DNA from: Alphaproteobacteria bacterium GM7ARS4
GTDB taxonomy: Bacteria > Pseudomonadota > Alphaproteobacteria > GM7ARS4
Assembly (NCBI GenBank): GCA_014332745.1
Contig: JACONL010000001.1
Span: forward strand, 154,687-218,686
Direction: 5' to 3'
Length of the DNA: 64,000 nt
Part shown: positions 1-8,485 of the stretch, in pieces
How the letters are laid out: each line of letters starts with the position of its first letter
How positions within the stretch are numbered: position 1 is the stretch's first letter
Program-made: the position numbers and the translations under genes
Notes under the pieces: generated by a model
Databases searched by the model: none
Told to the model about the DNA's origin: nothing
The model's input: the letters and a program-made list of their open reading frames with translations, nothing else

Positions 1-40
1 TGTCCAATGGCAACGCCAACAATACTTGCACCCGCATCAT
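1..40 (-). CDS. priA: Start of primosomal helicase PriA (cut by window edge)
   Basis: Only the first 13 codons are inside the window, reading leftwards. They translate to MMRVQVLLALPLD, which resembles the usual PriA opening, where a short strand rich in V, L and P (RVLLPLPL-like) begins the DNA-binding domain. PriA restarts stalled replication forks. In many alphaproteobacteria priA sits divergently beside xerC, as here, and this context supports the call. The start could be the first or the second ATG. The evidence is short, so the assignment rests on a weak motif plus synteny. Confidence 0.5.
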   Translation of the reverse strand, partial: MMRVQVLLALPLD

Positions 41-56
41 AAAAACTCGCTATAAT
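26..56 (+). promoter_or_regulatory. Probable sigma-70 promoter for xerC
   Basis: TTGCAC at 26-31 and a perfect TATAAT at 51-56 are separated by 19 nt and point at xerC, whose ATG is at 155. The -35 element overlaps the first codons of priA on the other strand. Confidence 0.4.
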
Positions 57-154
57 GACAGTGTCACAAGAAAGCCCATCGTCCCTCGTTCCATGACATC
101 CCTTTTCTTTGTGATGGTCTTTGTGATACGTCGCCCTCCTTTCGAGACGTCCCC

Positions 155-1087
155 ATGCATGACAGCATCGAAGCCTTCCTGACAGAGCGCGCACAGCAAG
201 GCTCTTCCCACAACACCATCAAAGCCTATAGGAATGACATAACACAATTCTTGTCTTTCCTCAGGCAGTATCACGGCATGACTATGCCCATGAGACAATG
301 GACGCGCACGGATTTTCGCGCCTTCGTCGCCATGCGTGAGCAAAAAGGCTATCACAGGTCATCCACAGCCCGCGCCATCGCCTCCATGCGGAGTTTTATA
401 CGTTTCACCAGCAAACGCCACCCGCATATGTCTTTCCACCAGCCCACATTGCCACGCACAAAGCCGTCACAATTGCCCCGTGTCCCTTCCCCCATCACGC
501 TCTTTACCCTCCTCTGTGCCACATGTGACACCCCCAAAGAGATGACAGCGACAACGCCCACAGCGAAACCTCCGCCATTATGGATACAGAGACGCAATCG
601 CGCGCTCCTCGCCCTCCTCTACGGCGGCGGCTTGCGTATCAGTGAGGCGCTCAACCTCAAACGCCACGCCATACAAGGCATGACAGACACCAGACCATCC
701 CACATCACCATAGACGGAAAAGGACATAAGCAACGCAACATTCCGTTGCTCCCATGGGTGCGCAACGTCATAGGCGACTATATCCGTGTCATCCCACGCC
801 ATAAGGAACACACGCTATGGCTCTTTCCCGCAGAAAGAGGAGAGAAACTCCACGCTTCAGTCTTTCGGCGTATCCTCAAACGCCACGCACACCAACTGGG
901 GGTCGCATCCCTCTCGCCCCATAGTCTACGCCACGCCTTCGCCACCCATCTCCTCCATCAAGGATGCGACTTACGCCATATCCAAGATATGCTTGGCCAT
1001 GAATCTCTCTCCACAACCCAACGCTATCTCCACATGGACTACGCCCACCTCGCCCGTATCCACCGTCAAGCACACCCAAGAGGCTAA
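155..1087 (+). CDS. xerC: Tyrosine recombinase XerC
   Basis: This is a 310-residue site-specific recombinase of the XerC/XerD type, which resolves chromosome dimers at dif together with FtsK. An N-terminal SAM-like core-binding domain (about residues 3-90) precedes the catalytic domain. The full catalytic set is visible: Arg161 in GGGLRISEAL, Lys189, His256 and Arg259 in SPHSLRHAF, His282 in LGHESL, and the nucleophile Tyr291. Length is normal for the family. It is called XerC rather than XerD because of its place beside priA and near lpd, a common alphaproteobacterial arrangement. Its stop overlaps the stop of the convergent autotransporter gene by 3-4 nt. Confidence 0.88.
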   Translation: MHDSIEAFLTERAQQGSSHNTIKAYRNDITQFLSFLRQYHGMTMPMRQWTRTDFRAFVAMREQKGYHRSSTARAIASMRSFIRFTSKRHPHMSFHQPTLPRTKPSQLPRVPSPITLFTLLCATCDTPKEMTATTPTAKPPPLWIQRRNRALLALLYGGGLRISEALNLKRHAIQGMTDTRPSHITIDGKGHKQRNIPLLPWVRNVIGDYIRVIPRHKEHTLWLFPAERGEKLHASVFRRILKRHAHQLGVASLSPHSLRHAFATHLLHQGCDLRHIQDMLGHESLSTTQRYLHMDYAHLARIHRQAHPRG

Positions 1088-3423
1088 AACACCCTCTTGA
1101 GAGACAGGAAGGCAAAAAACGCATCCTCTTCACCCTTGCTATGATAAGGCTCATGGCGATAGTCCAACGCCATATGGGCGTATGTCCCCGCCGCTAGCGC
1201 CATGCCATAGTGAATTCCCATATCGAGAGTCCGTCCCGACGGCGCGCCATCAAAGCGGTGGCTGTCGCCATAAGGTGTCTTGTAGCGCATATCAATGACG
1301 GAGCGCTCGACCTTGAGAGGTTGACGCATCCATAAGGAAAGCCTGTCGGCCTTGTGAAAGACATGACGTCCCGTCAACCCCAAGACCATAGAGGACGTGT
1401 ATGCCTCCATCATCGAGATGACACTTGTCGGCTGCGGCGTTTTCATGGATGTGCGTCCACCATAGGCGTTGAAAAAAGCCCGCCATTGAGTCCGCCCCGC
1501 ACCAGAGCCTAGCGTCTTTGCCCCGCGCACACCAAAAAAGCGCGTTCTGCTCCGACCAAAGGAAAAAATCCCCGTGCCATAGCCAGAGAGAAAGCGGGAC
1601 GACTCGTCTATGACACCCACCATCAGCCCGCCATAGACCATATCATCTCCGCGCACAGCATACTCCGCCACCCCAAGACGCGTCCCCCTCGTCCGCAACG
1701 CCCCTGCCCCATACCTCGTCCCCTTCGCCTCATCAGTCGCCACCATCACACCCACCGCATGGTCTGTGCTCTCGCCATAGCGATGGTGCAGAGACACCGC
1801 CATCACATCATCACCCACCATGTCGCCATAGGGAAGCGCATGGTACGCGCCATACGCCCCATCATCCTCATGGTCTTGCTCATGGTGGGAAAACAACAGA
1901 GACGTCACAGGCATATCGTTGGCAATCCCTAAAGAGAGGGTTTGCTGTCGGCGCGTTGGCATAGAGACGGCAAGGCGCGCACGCCACCCCAGCTGCGCGG
2001 CATGGCGGTTGAGGAGAGAGCCTGTCCCATAGACGCCATACGCATGGGGACGGGTCGCCACATGGTGGACGCGCGCCTCTGCCACCATAGACGTGCGTTG
2101 ATTCCTCCAGAAGACATGAGAGCGCCTATGGGGTCTCCTATGCCCCGTGGCGGTATCATAGACTCCCATCTGTCTATCAATCCAATTGAGCCTATCATCT
2201 GTCGTCCATCCCTCTTTTTGCCTATAGGTCAGCGCCTTCATACTGAGGGCATAGGGGGTATAGCGATTTTGCGCCGTCCATGGCGTATCAAAGGCATCAT
2301 ATAATGTGAGCCCATGCTCCACCGCACTCAAACTATCACCAAAACCAGCGCCAAGATAGAGCATCCCCATGCCACGTCCCGCCATGAGAGGCGTCATATC
2401 GATATAGGCGGAAGAACACACATCCCCTTGTAAGATAAGACGCAACCCTTCCACACCACAGGATGAAAGAGATGGGCTCGCAAGGGATGAGGGCGGTGAA
2501 GGCGGGGCGGATTGTCCTCCTCCTTGCTGCGACGAGGGATATGGACGACAACGGGTGTTCGTGAGAGACGTGATAGGGCGCGTCGCGCACTCTAAATCCA
2601 TCAAACCCTGCCCATGATACAGCGTGTTATAATCATTGTCGCCATCGCCATCAATGTCATAAGAGCGCGACGCCGTCGCCAACAGACGCGCCACAAGACG
2701 CTCACTGCTCAATTGGTCGCCAAAAACATCTTGTAAGAGCGCAATGCCACCAGCAATCAAGGCAGCAGCGGCATTGTTAGTCCCTCGCGTGGAGGACAAC
2801 GTCAAGCTCGTCTTATATGAGCCATTGTGCTCACGGCGCTCCCGATAGTAAAATGTTGTGGGCGTGGCCAGACAGTAGGAAAAGGAAAAAGCGAGACACC
2901 GACCAGAAAACCCATCGACGCCAACGCCAACAATACTATAAGGCTTGATGATGCTCTTGGACAAAAAACGCCCGTTCCCATCAACCACCGCCCCAGGCAA
3001 TCCCGCCAAAGCGCCAACGCCCGTCACCGACCTATCCCATCCCGCAAAGATATAGATGTCTTGATTGTGCTTCAAGGCTCTCTCTTGCGCCGTCGTCGCC
3101 TTGTCCACGACATTCTCTATCAAGGCACCATAAATGCCTTTGTAAAAACCCCGCACACGCTCTAAAGAAGGCGGCACGTACCCAGCCCCCAGCGCCACAT
3201 GATTGACAAAAAACGGCGTCGCGGGAACGGCTCGCTCTAAGGTCGTTTGTAAGTGCATGTGATTGCTGATAACGACAATATCGCGCGTCATCGCCTCCCC
3301 ACGGGCAAGACGTATCACGTCATCCGTATACACACTCTGCGTATCAGACACAGGAGGAATGGAAGGACTCGTATAGACATGGAGTGTGGCATCGGGAGCA
3401 AGGCCATGGGTCGCGGTCTTCAA
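1084..3423 (-). CDS. Degenerate subtilase (S8) passenger with autotransporter barrel, downstream half of a split gene
   Basis: This is the 3' half of a gene in the same frame as the Cys-rich ORF at 3427-5154, separated by one TAA. It opens with HGLAPDATL, a segment that in subtilases follows the catalytic His, so the normal N-terminal third of the protease fold lies before the stop. Compared with the paralogue at 51297, the catalytic Ser is replaced (GTNNAAA in place of GTSFAAP, Asn near residue 216 here) and the oxyanion Asn region AAGN reads AGWD. The last 250-300 residues look like an autotransporter beta-barrel: alternating Gly, Tyr and Arg strands and a final Phe (LKRVF). The only start directly after the stop is a TTG with no clear ribosome site, so independent translation is doubtful. 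It could be a pseudogene, a readthrough product or a sequencing artefact. Confidence 0.65.
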   Translation of the reverse strand: MKTATHGLAPDATLHVYTSPSIPPVSDTQSVYTDDVIRLARGEAMTRDIVVISNHMHLQTTLERAVPATPFFVNHVALGAGYVPPSLERVRGFYKGIYGALIENVVDKATTAQERALKHNQDIYIFAGWDRSVTGVGALAGLPGAVVDGNGRFLSKSIIKPYSIVGVGVDGFSGRCLAFSFSYCLATPTTFYYRERREHNGSYKTSLTLSSTRGTNNAAAALIAGGIALLQDVFGDQLSSERLVARLLATASRSYDIDGDGDNDYNTLYHGQGLMDLECATRPITSLTNTRCRPYPSSQQGGGQSAPPSPPSSLASPSLSSCGVEGLRLILQGDVCSSAYIDMTPLMAGRGMGMLYLGAGFGDSLSAVEHGLTLYDAFDTPWTAQNRYTPYALSMKALTYRQKEGWTTDDRLNWIDRQMGVYDTATGHRRPHRRSHVFWRNQRTSMVAEARVHHVATRPHAYGVYGTGSLLNRHAAQLGWRARLAVSMPTRRQQTLSLGIANDMPVTSLLFSHHEQDHEDDGAYGAYHALPYGDMVGDDVMAVSLHHRYGESTDHAVGVMVATDEAKGTRYGAGALRTRGTRLGVAEYAVRGDDMVYGGLMVGVIDESSRFLSGYGTGIFSFGRSRTRFFGVRGAKTLGSGAGRTQWRAFFNAYGGRTSMKTPQPTSVISMMEAYTSSMVLGLTGRHVFHKADRLSLWMRQPLKVERSVIDMRYKTPYGDSHRFDGAPSGRTLDMGIHYGMALAAGTYAHMALDYRHEPYHSKGEEDAFFAFLSLKRVF

Positions 3424-3426
3424 GGT

Positions 3427-3429
3427 TTA
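3427..3429 (-). other. Single in-frame TAA between Cys-rich ORF and subtilase/barrel ORF
   Basis: The codon order on the minus strand is GTC AAT TTG TAA ACC TTG AAG. The 575 codons before and 779 codons after are open in the same frame. Sense conversion of this one codon would give a product of about 1356 residues with signal peptide, Cys-rich region, subtilase fold and barrel. Confidence 0.8.
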
Positions 3430-5154
3430 CAAATTGACCAACGTCGATGGGGTGCGCGCGCCGTTGATGAGAGACATCACGCCCATCTCTTCAGCCGATA
3501 TTGTCCCTTTATAGGAAGAATCCTTAGACACCGTCCGAATCGTGCCAAGGTTGGCATGGACGAATTCAGGGTGTGTTTTATCGAAGCGATAGGTCGTGAT
3601 ATAACGTATCTGCGCGCCCGCCCCTAGATTATGGCCATCGCCGCCGCCAGTCCCCCGCCTCGTATACGCAAAGGCCGCGCCCACTTGGTCTAGACTCGGC
3701 TGATTGGCATATTCATAACGCGCCCGTACCGCATGGGCCACCTGCCAATTGCTCGTTGCGCGCGGATTCAAGTACAGGTCATCATATGACTTCGCTTTAG
3801 CCAATTCCTTACGAAGACGCGCCAACGCGCCATATTGCGCCCCCGTATTCGTTGAAACATCGCCACCACCCTCCCCACGCAATGCCTCAACGGCTTGCTT
3901 GGCATTCGAAGTGCCATAAGACACCGAGACCTCCGCCGCAGGCGAACAAACTCTCAGCCGTCTTTGATTCTTCCGCTTAGGGAAGGTCCGCGCTATCCCC
4001 TTCTGCTCAACGCATGCCTGCTCGGTGATACATCTTTGAGCGCGCCTATCCACAAAAAAAGGCCCGACACCACTCAAAACGCCACACCCTGTCGCACATA
4101 TTTTTTCTTGCCCCACCGATGCCGTCAAACCTCCTTGCGCCACACATTGCTCCATAGAGACACACTTGCTCTTGTCACTCTCTGTGCCTAAACCATACAC
4201 ATAAGGGGACGATGACGCACATGACGCCACGCACATCCCACCCACAGGACGCGATACACCAGCAACACAATGCTCATCACCCGCCACACAGACGCCCAAC
4301 GACATATCAACGCCACGATTGCCATGCTCTAAACAGAATTGCGCCGTCGGCGGATGGCATACCTTGTCACGAATAAAACGACCCTCGCCACCAGAGAGAC
4401 AAGACGCACGGGCAACACACACATGGCGCAAAGAACCTAACCCCTGAACCTTGTCGCCAGAACACATCTGCGCATCGCTGACGCAACGCCCTTGACTCAT
4501 CAGCCTCTTCATGTCGTAGAGACGCCCCAACCCTCGACAAAAGGCTTGCCGGAACTCCACAGAGTACTTCCTATAGATGGGGTGTGAAACCGTAATACAT
4601 CGTCTATCAGGACCCTCCCCTAAACTGACGCCCCGTCCCTCTGGGCATGTCGTAACGCACTGAGTCCCCGCGCTATTACGGAACGCCCCATCGCCACATT
4701 GAGAAGGCCAGACACAGCCATCACCACTCACATTGAGAATCTTTCCCTGAGAGGCGCACGCATTGGGACGTATGTTATGGCCACAAAAACTCTGACGCTC
4801 GCCCTGAACCCTAAAATTCACCCCCTTACGCCCCATGCTCACACATTCCAAGTGCGTCACACAAGGGGACGTCTCATGGATAAGCTTTTCATGGTCGGCA
4901 TATTTTAGTAAATTCGGCCTCTTATCACATGCGCCAGAATAGGGATAGGGAAGGGAGAGCACTTGAACGTCACCCCCCATAGGCTTGGCTGAGGGCTCGG
5001 CTGAGGGCTTGGCTGACCCACCCTCAACAGCAAAAGCAGAACCGACACCCCCCATGAAGACACCCCCCATGAAAAACATCATGAAAAACATCATGAAGGC
5101 TATACCCGCCACCATCCTACAATAGGAACATCTTTGAGAAACATCACATAACAT
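3427..5154 (-). CDS. Secreted cysteine-rich protein running into a degenerate subtilase fold (upstream half of split autotransporter)
   Basis: The 575-residue product has an N-terminal signal peptide with an odd Met/Phe/Gly-rich core (residues about 14-42, ending SAFA). A short AKPSAEPSAKP linker follows, then about 350 residues with some thirty cysteines. These occur in loosely repeated modules of the form CV-x4-C, G-rich loop, C-x3-C, recalling the disulfide-rich repeats of eukaryotic surface proteins. The last 110 residues align by pattern with the start of the subtilase domain of the paralogue at 51297 but lack its catalytic Asp and His (YKGTISAEEMG stands where DPHGTQVA is expected). The start is supported by GGGAGGT at a good distance. 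Function is unknown; it is most likely the exported N-terminal part of the split autotransporter. Confidence 0.65.
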   Translation of the reverse strand: MLCDVSQRCSYCRMVAGIAFMMFFMMFFMGGVFMGGVGSAFAVEGGSAKPSAEPSAKPMGGDVQVLSLPYPYSGACDKRPNLLKYADHEKLIHETSPCVTHLECVSMGRKGVNFRVQGERQSFCGHNIRPNACASQGKILNVSGDGCVWPSQCGDGAFRNSAGTQCVTTCPEGRGVSLGEGPDRRCITVSHPIYRKYSVEFRQAFCRGLGRLYDMKRLMSQGRCVSDAQMCSGDKVQGLGSLRHVCVARASCLSGGEGRFIRDKVCHPPTAQFCLEHGNRGVDMSLGVCVAGDEHCVAGVSRPVGGMCVASCASSSPYVYGLGTESDKSKCVSMEQCVAQGGLTASVGQEKICATGCGVLSGVGPFFVDRRAQRCITEQACVEQKGIARTFPKRKNQRRLRVCSPAAEVSVSYGTSNAKQAVEALRGEGGGDVSTNTGAQYGALARLRKELAKAKSYDDLYLNPRATSNWQVAHAVRARYEYANQPSLDQVGAAFAYTRRGTGGGDGHNLGAGAQIRYITTYRFDKTHPEFVHANLGTIRTVSKDSSYKGTISAEEMGVMSLINGARTPSTLVNL

Positions 5155-5214
5155 ACGTCACTACCTCCCATATCATTCTCATGAGTCTTTTTAAAGACGA
5201 TGAATCCATATCCA

Positions 5215-5256
5215 TCGCCCATGAGCTTAATTCCCTCGCCCATGAGTTTAATCCCC
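5215..5256. repeat. Two tandem 21-nt units in the intergenic region
   Basis: Two adjacent copies of a 21-nt unit beginning TCGCCCATGAG occupy 5215-5235 and 5236-5256 with two or three differences. They fall inside a possible 53-codon plus-strand ORF (ATG 5181 to TGA 5342) whose peptide repeats IAHELNS/LAHEFNP. No ribosome site or homology supports that ORF, so it is not called as a gene. The rest of the 227-nt gap shows nothing clear. Confidence 0.55.
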
Positions 5257-5381
5257 TCGATAGCCTCTCTGTCAAGAAAAATATCTTGTCACGTCTCAGA
5301 CCCTATGCTATGCTCCTCTCTGTGTCCTACACCACCCTATGACCTTGTGTCTTCTCTTCACCCCTAGAGTCACCCCCTCCT

Positions 5382-5786
5382 ATGTTCCTTTTTTCTCGTC
5401 ATTTTTTTACCCTCCGTTCTTTCTTGAGTAGCCCATGGATGTCACGGGGTATGTCATGGGGGGGTATGTTATCGGCCATGTTATGGGGGGTTTTATGGGC
5501 GACACCCTATCCTTCCTTTGCTGAGAGCATGCAAGAGACGACACGCGCCAATGGTTGTGTGCAAAATGATAGGCGGGGCTTCGAATGTTTTTACCATGTG
5601 GGGGATGACATACCCCAGACCATGAAAGAGGCGGAAGAAGCCTCCATGGCCTGTTTTCGAACCCTCACGGAATCTTGTAACAACGAGCGCGGCGGGACGT
5701 CATGTCGTTGGGCGGCGCGCTTCACATGTCGCTCCATTCTCGATAGAGCACGCTCAAGCCTCATGGATGATGGGGAGACGCCCTGA
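5382..5786 (+). CDS. Small secreted protein with six cysteines, unknown function
   Basis: The 134-residue ORF has a hydrophobic N-terminus rich in Met, Trp and Gly and a likely signal cleavage after PYPSFA (about residue 46). The mature part is about 85 residues with six cysteines (in GCVQ, ECFYH, ACFRT, SCNN, SCRW and TCRS contexts). It is not recognised as a known family. Its place beside the larger Cys-rich secreted protein suggests a related envelope role, but that is inference. There is no good ribosome site; ATG 5439 is an alternative start that still leaves a signal sequence. The 3' end overlaps the convergent lpd gene by 26 nt. Confidence 0.5.
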   Translation: MFLFSRHFFTLRSFLSSPWMSRGMSWGGMLSAMLWGVLWATPYPSFAESMQETTRANGCVQNDRRGFECFYHVGDDIPQTMKEAEEASMACFRTLTESCNNERGGTSCRWAARFTCRSILDRARSSLMDDGETP

Positions 5787-7185
5787 ACGCCGCGGCAGCC
5801 GCCTCGACAAAAGCCTCGCTCAAGGTGGGATGTGCCTGACATTGCGTCATGATGTCCTCGCATGACGCCGAAAAACGCAAAGCTTGTGTCGCCTCAGCAA
5901 TCATATCCCCCGCCTGTGTCCCCACAATATGCACCCCACATACCCTATCATCGTCATACGCCAAGACTTTGACAAAGCCATCCATCGCCCCCATCGCCCC
6001 TATCGTATGTGCCCGTCCATTGGCGCGAAAAAAACAGACACCCTTCTTATAGGCACAACGGCTGTCGCCCAGAGCATCTTCCGATAAACCCACAGACGCC
6101 GCCTCAGGGTCCGTATAGATGACAGCAGGGATATGCTCTTCTTGCAACCTGTCAGACACAACGCCACAGAGCGACTCGATAGCCCTCACGCCTTCGCCAG
6201 ATGCTTTATGGGCTAACATCTTTCCCCCTATGCAATCACCTATGGCGCAAACGCCATCCACATTGGTGCGAAACCCATCATCCACAATGATGAACCCTCT
6301 CTCGTCATAGGCAACACCCATCGCCCGCAACCCCATATCAGTCTCGTGCGCCATACGCCCCACAGCCACCAACACATGGGACGCGCGCAATGTCTCTTGG
6401 CGCTTATCGTCATGCCCTAGCGTGAGATGATAGACTCCCTTATCCACATGACAAGACTCGACGCGCACGCCCATATGCCAAGAAAAGCCTTGCTTTGTCA
6501 ACGCGCGATGCATGGCCTGGCGGATGTCTTTATCCATACCCGCCAAAATATGCTTCTGCGCCTCAACGACAGAGACGCGCGCCCCTAAACGACGCCACAC
6601 AGAGCCTAACTCTAAGCCGATATACCCGCCCCCTATCACCAGCAAATGCTCTGGTACAGCGTCCAGAGAAAGACATGACGTGGAGTCCATGACACCAGAC
6701 GGCAGAACATCGAGACGGGATGGCATACTCCCTATGGCAATAAGAAGAGTCCTCACATGGTAGAGCGTCCCCTTGTCGTCTCTCGACTCCTTTTTATGGA
6801 CAGAGACGCAAAATCCCTCCTTATCTCGCCCCGTCACATAGGCATGCCCCGCCACAGAGAGCGCATGCGCGCCTTTTAAGAGAGAGTCAGCGCCACGCGC
6901 CAAACCAGCGATAACAGCGCGCTTTTTCGCCATGAGCGTCTTGACGTCCATCGTTAAGCGACTGCCTCCGCCTATCCCCCAATGGGTCAAATCATCGCAT
7001 GCATGGCGATAAAGGTGAGTCCCATGGAGCAAGACTTTAGACGGAATACATCCCTCATGAAGACAGACACCACCCCCCGCCCCGCGCCTATCCACACAGA
7101 GAACAGACAAGCCCCGACGGCGCGCCTCCGCCACCGCCGCCAAACCTCCGGGGCCCGTCCCTATGACGCCAAGATCATACAGCAT
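5761..7185 (-). CDS. lpdA: Dihydrolipoamide dehydrogenase (E3)
   Basis: This FAD flavoprotein reoxidises dihydrolipoyl groups with NAD+ in the 2-oxoglutarate dehydrogenase complex. The FAD-binding GTGPGG lies at residues 9-14 and the redox disulfide is C41-x4-C46 in CLHEGCIPSK. A second Rossmann motif, VIGGGYIGLELG, lies near residue 180 and the C-terminal His-Glu pair is in AHPTLSEAF near residues 452-457. The 474-residue length is normal. It is the last gene of odhA-odhB-lpd, starting 4 nt after the odhB stop, so it is probably co-translated. This copy is likely dedicated to the OGDH complex. Confidence 0.93.
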   Translation of the reverse strand: MLYDLGVIGTGPGGLAAVAEARRRGLSVLCVDRRGAGGGVCLHEGCIPSKVLLHGTHLYRHACDDLTHWGIGGGSRLTMDVKTLMAKKRAVIAGLARGADSLLKGAHALSVAGHAYVTGRDKEGFCVSVHKKESRDDKGTLYHVRTLLIAIGSMPSRLDVLPSGVMDSTSCLSLDAVPEHLLVIGGGYIGLELGSVWRRLGARVSVVEAQKHILAGMDKDIRQAMHRALTKQGFSWHMGVRVESCHVDKGVYHLTLGHDDKRQETLRASHVLVAVGRMAHETDMGLRAMGVAYDERGFIIVDDGFRTNVDGVCAIGDCIGGKMLAHKASGEGVRAIESLCGVVSDRLQEEHIPAVIYTDPEAASVGLSEDALGDSRCAYKKGVCFFRANGRAHTIGAMGAMDGFVKVLAYDDDRVCGVHIVGTQAGDMIAEATQALRFSASCEDIMTQCQAHPTLSEAFVEAAAAAFRASPHHP

Positions 7186-7189
7186 GCCG

Positions 7190-8485
7190 TCATACGCCTA
7201 AAAGCATGCGGTCTGGAGACTCAATGGCATGCTTCACATGCGCAAGAAAGGTGACAGCCTCGCGCCCATCGATCAAACGATGGTCATACGTCAACGCTAC
7301 ATACATCATAGGACGCACAACGATGTCGCCATCCACCACAACGGGACGCTCCTTAATGGCATGCAAGCCTAAAATGGCGGACTGGGGAGGATTGACAATA
7401 GGCGTCGATAACAGAGAGCCAAAAACACCGCCATTGGTGATGGTGAATGTCCCACCAGATAAAGACGCCATGTCCAAACGCCGCGTTTTCGCACGCGCCA
7501 CATAGTCAGCAACAGAACGCTCAATATGGGCAAAATCCATGCGGTCGGCATAGCGTAACACAGGAACAATCAACCCCTGAGGCGACGCTACAGCAATGCC
7601 AATATGGGCATGGCGCGGTTGAACTTTCTCCTCACCATCTATCCACGCATGGATGATGGGGTTGTACGCCAATGCTGACACAACGGCTTTGACAAAAAAA
7701 CTACTGAAACCCAATTTGATGCCATAACGCTCTTGAAACATAGACTGATAGGCTTGGCGCAAGGCGATGACGCGACTCATGTCGATCTCGTTGAATGTCG
7801 TCAAGAGCGCTGCCTCTCGTTGCGCTGTCTTTAAATTCATCGCCACCAAACGCCGCAAAGACGATAACGGCGTGCGCTCCATCTCGTCATCCCCGTCCGC
7901 CATAGGCGACGCTGGCGACGCTGAAGGGAGACGCGCCGACAACACATCCTGTTTCGTGACCTGTCCGCCACGCCCCGTCCCCGTCACATGCGCCATAGAC
8001 GCGCCTTGACCCTCTTGTGCCATATGGCGTTGCGCTGACGGCAGAGGCGGACGCACACCCTGAACAGGGACATGTGGGACAGGAGGTGAGGAGGGGGGCG
8101 GGGAAGGTGGCGGCGGGGATTGTGGCGGCGCATGCGCCTTTGCGTCTTGCTGTGTATCGGCAACGGGCTTCTCCCCACCGCCACGCCCTATCGTCTTGAG
8201 GACATCCCGCTGTGATGTCTTTGCCTTGCCAGAGCCACGGAGCGTGCCTTGAGCATCAATCTCGGCAAGAATGTCACCTTCCTTCACCTTGTCGCCTACA
8301 CGCACGTGGGTTTTCTGTAAGACACCCGCCGATGGCGCATAAATCTCTAGAGTCACCTTCTCTGTCTCGAGCAATAACAAGAGGTCATCCTGTTCTAACG
8401 TCTCCCCCTCTTTTTTTTGCCATTCTAAGACATCGGCATCAGCAATGGACTCACCCAATGCTGGCACTTCTACGCGCACTGTCAT
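7190..8485 (-). CDS. odhB: Dihydrolipoyllysine succinyltransferase, E2 of 2-oxoglutarate dehydrogenase
   Basis: The 431-residue E2 core transfers the succinyl group from lipoyl-lysine to CoA in the TCA cycle. A single lipoyl domain (residues 1-75) carries the modified Lys43 in the ETEKVT turn. A Pro-rich hinge follows at about 115-145, then a peripheral subunit-binding domain (about 148-188), then the catalytic domain. The active-site signature is DHRLIDGREA with His near 402 and Asp near 406. Its ATG overlaps the odhA stop as ATGA, pointing to translational coupling. It is called succinyl- rather than acetyltransferase from its position after odhA. Confidence 0.93.
   Translation of the reverse strand: MTVRVEVPALGESIADADVLEWQKKEGETLEQDDLLLLLETEKVTLEIYAPSAGVLQKTHVRVGDKVKEGDILAEIDAQGTLRGSGKAKTSQRDVLKTIGRGGGEKPVADTQQDAKAHAPPQSPPPPSPPPSSPPVPHVPVQGVRPPLPSAQRHMAQEGQGASMAHVTGTGRGGQVTKQDVLSARLPSASPASPMADGDDEMERTPLSSLRRLVAMNLKTAQREAALLTTFNEIDMSRVIALRQAYQSMFQERYGIKLGFSSFFVKAVVSALAYNPIIHAWIDGEEKVQPRHAHIGIAVASPQGLIVPVLRYADRMDFAHIERSVADYVARAKTRRLDMASLSGGTFTITNGGVFGSLLSTPIVNPPQSAILGLHAIKERPVVVDGDIVVRPMMYVALTYDHRLIDGREAVTFLAHVKHAIESPDRMLLGV

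Noticed and set aside
3427-3429. Recoding of the stop as selenocysteine or by code reassignment
   Set aside because: The codon is TAA, not TGA, and TAA and TGA both end normal genes in the window.
5181-5342. A 53-codon ORF with an internal duplication
   Set aside because: No ribosome site and no recognisable sequence; the duplication is reported as a repeat instead.
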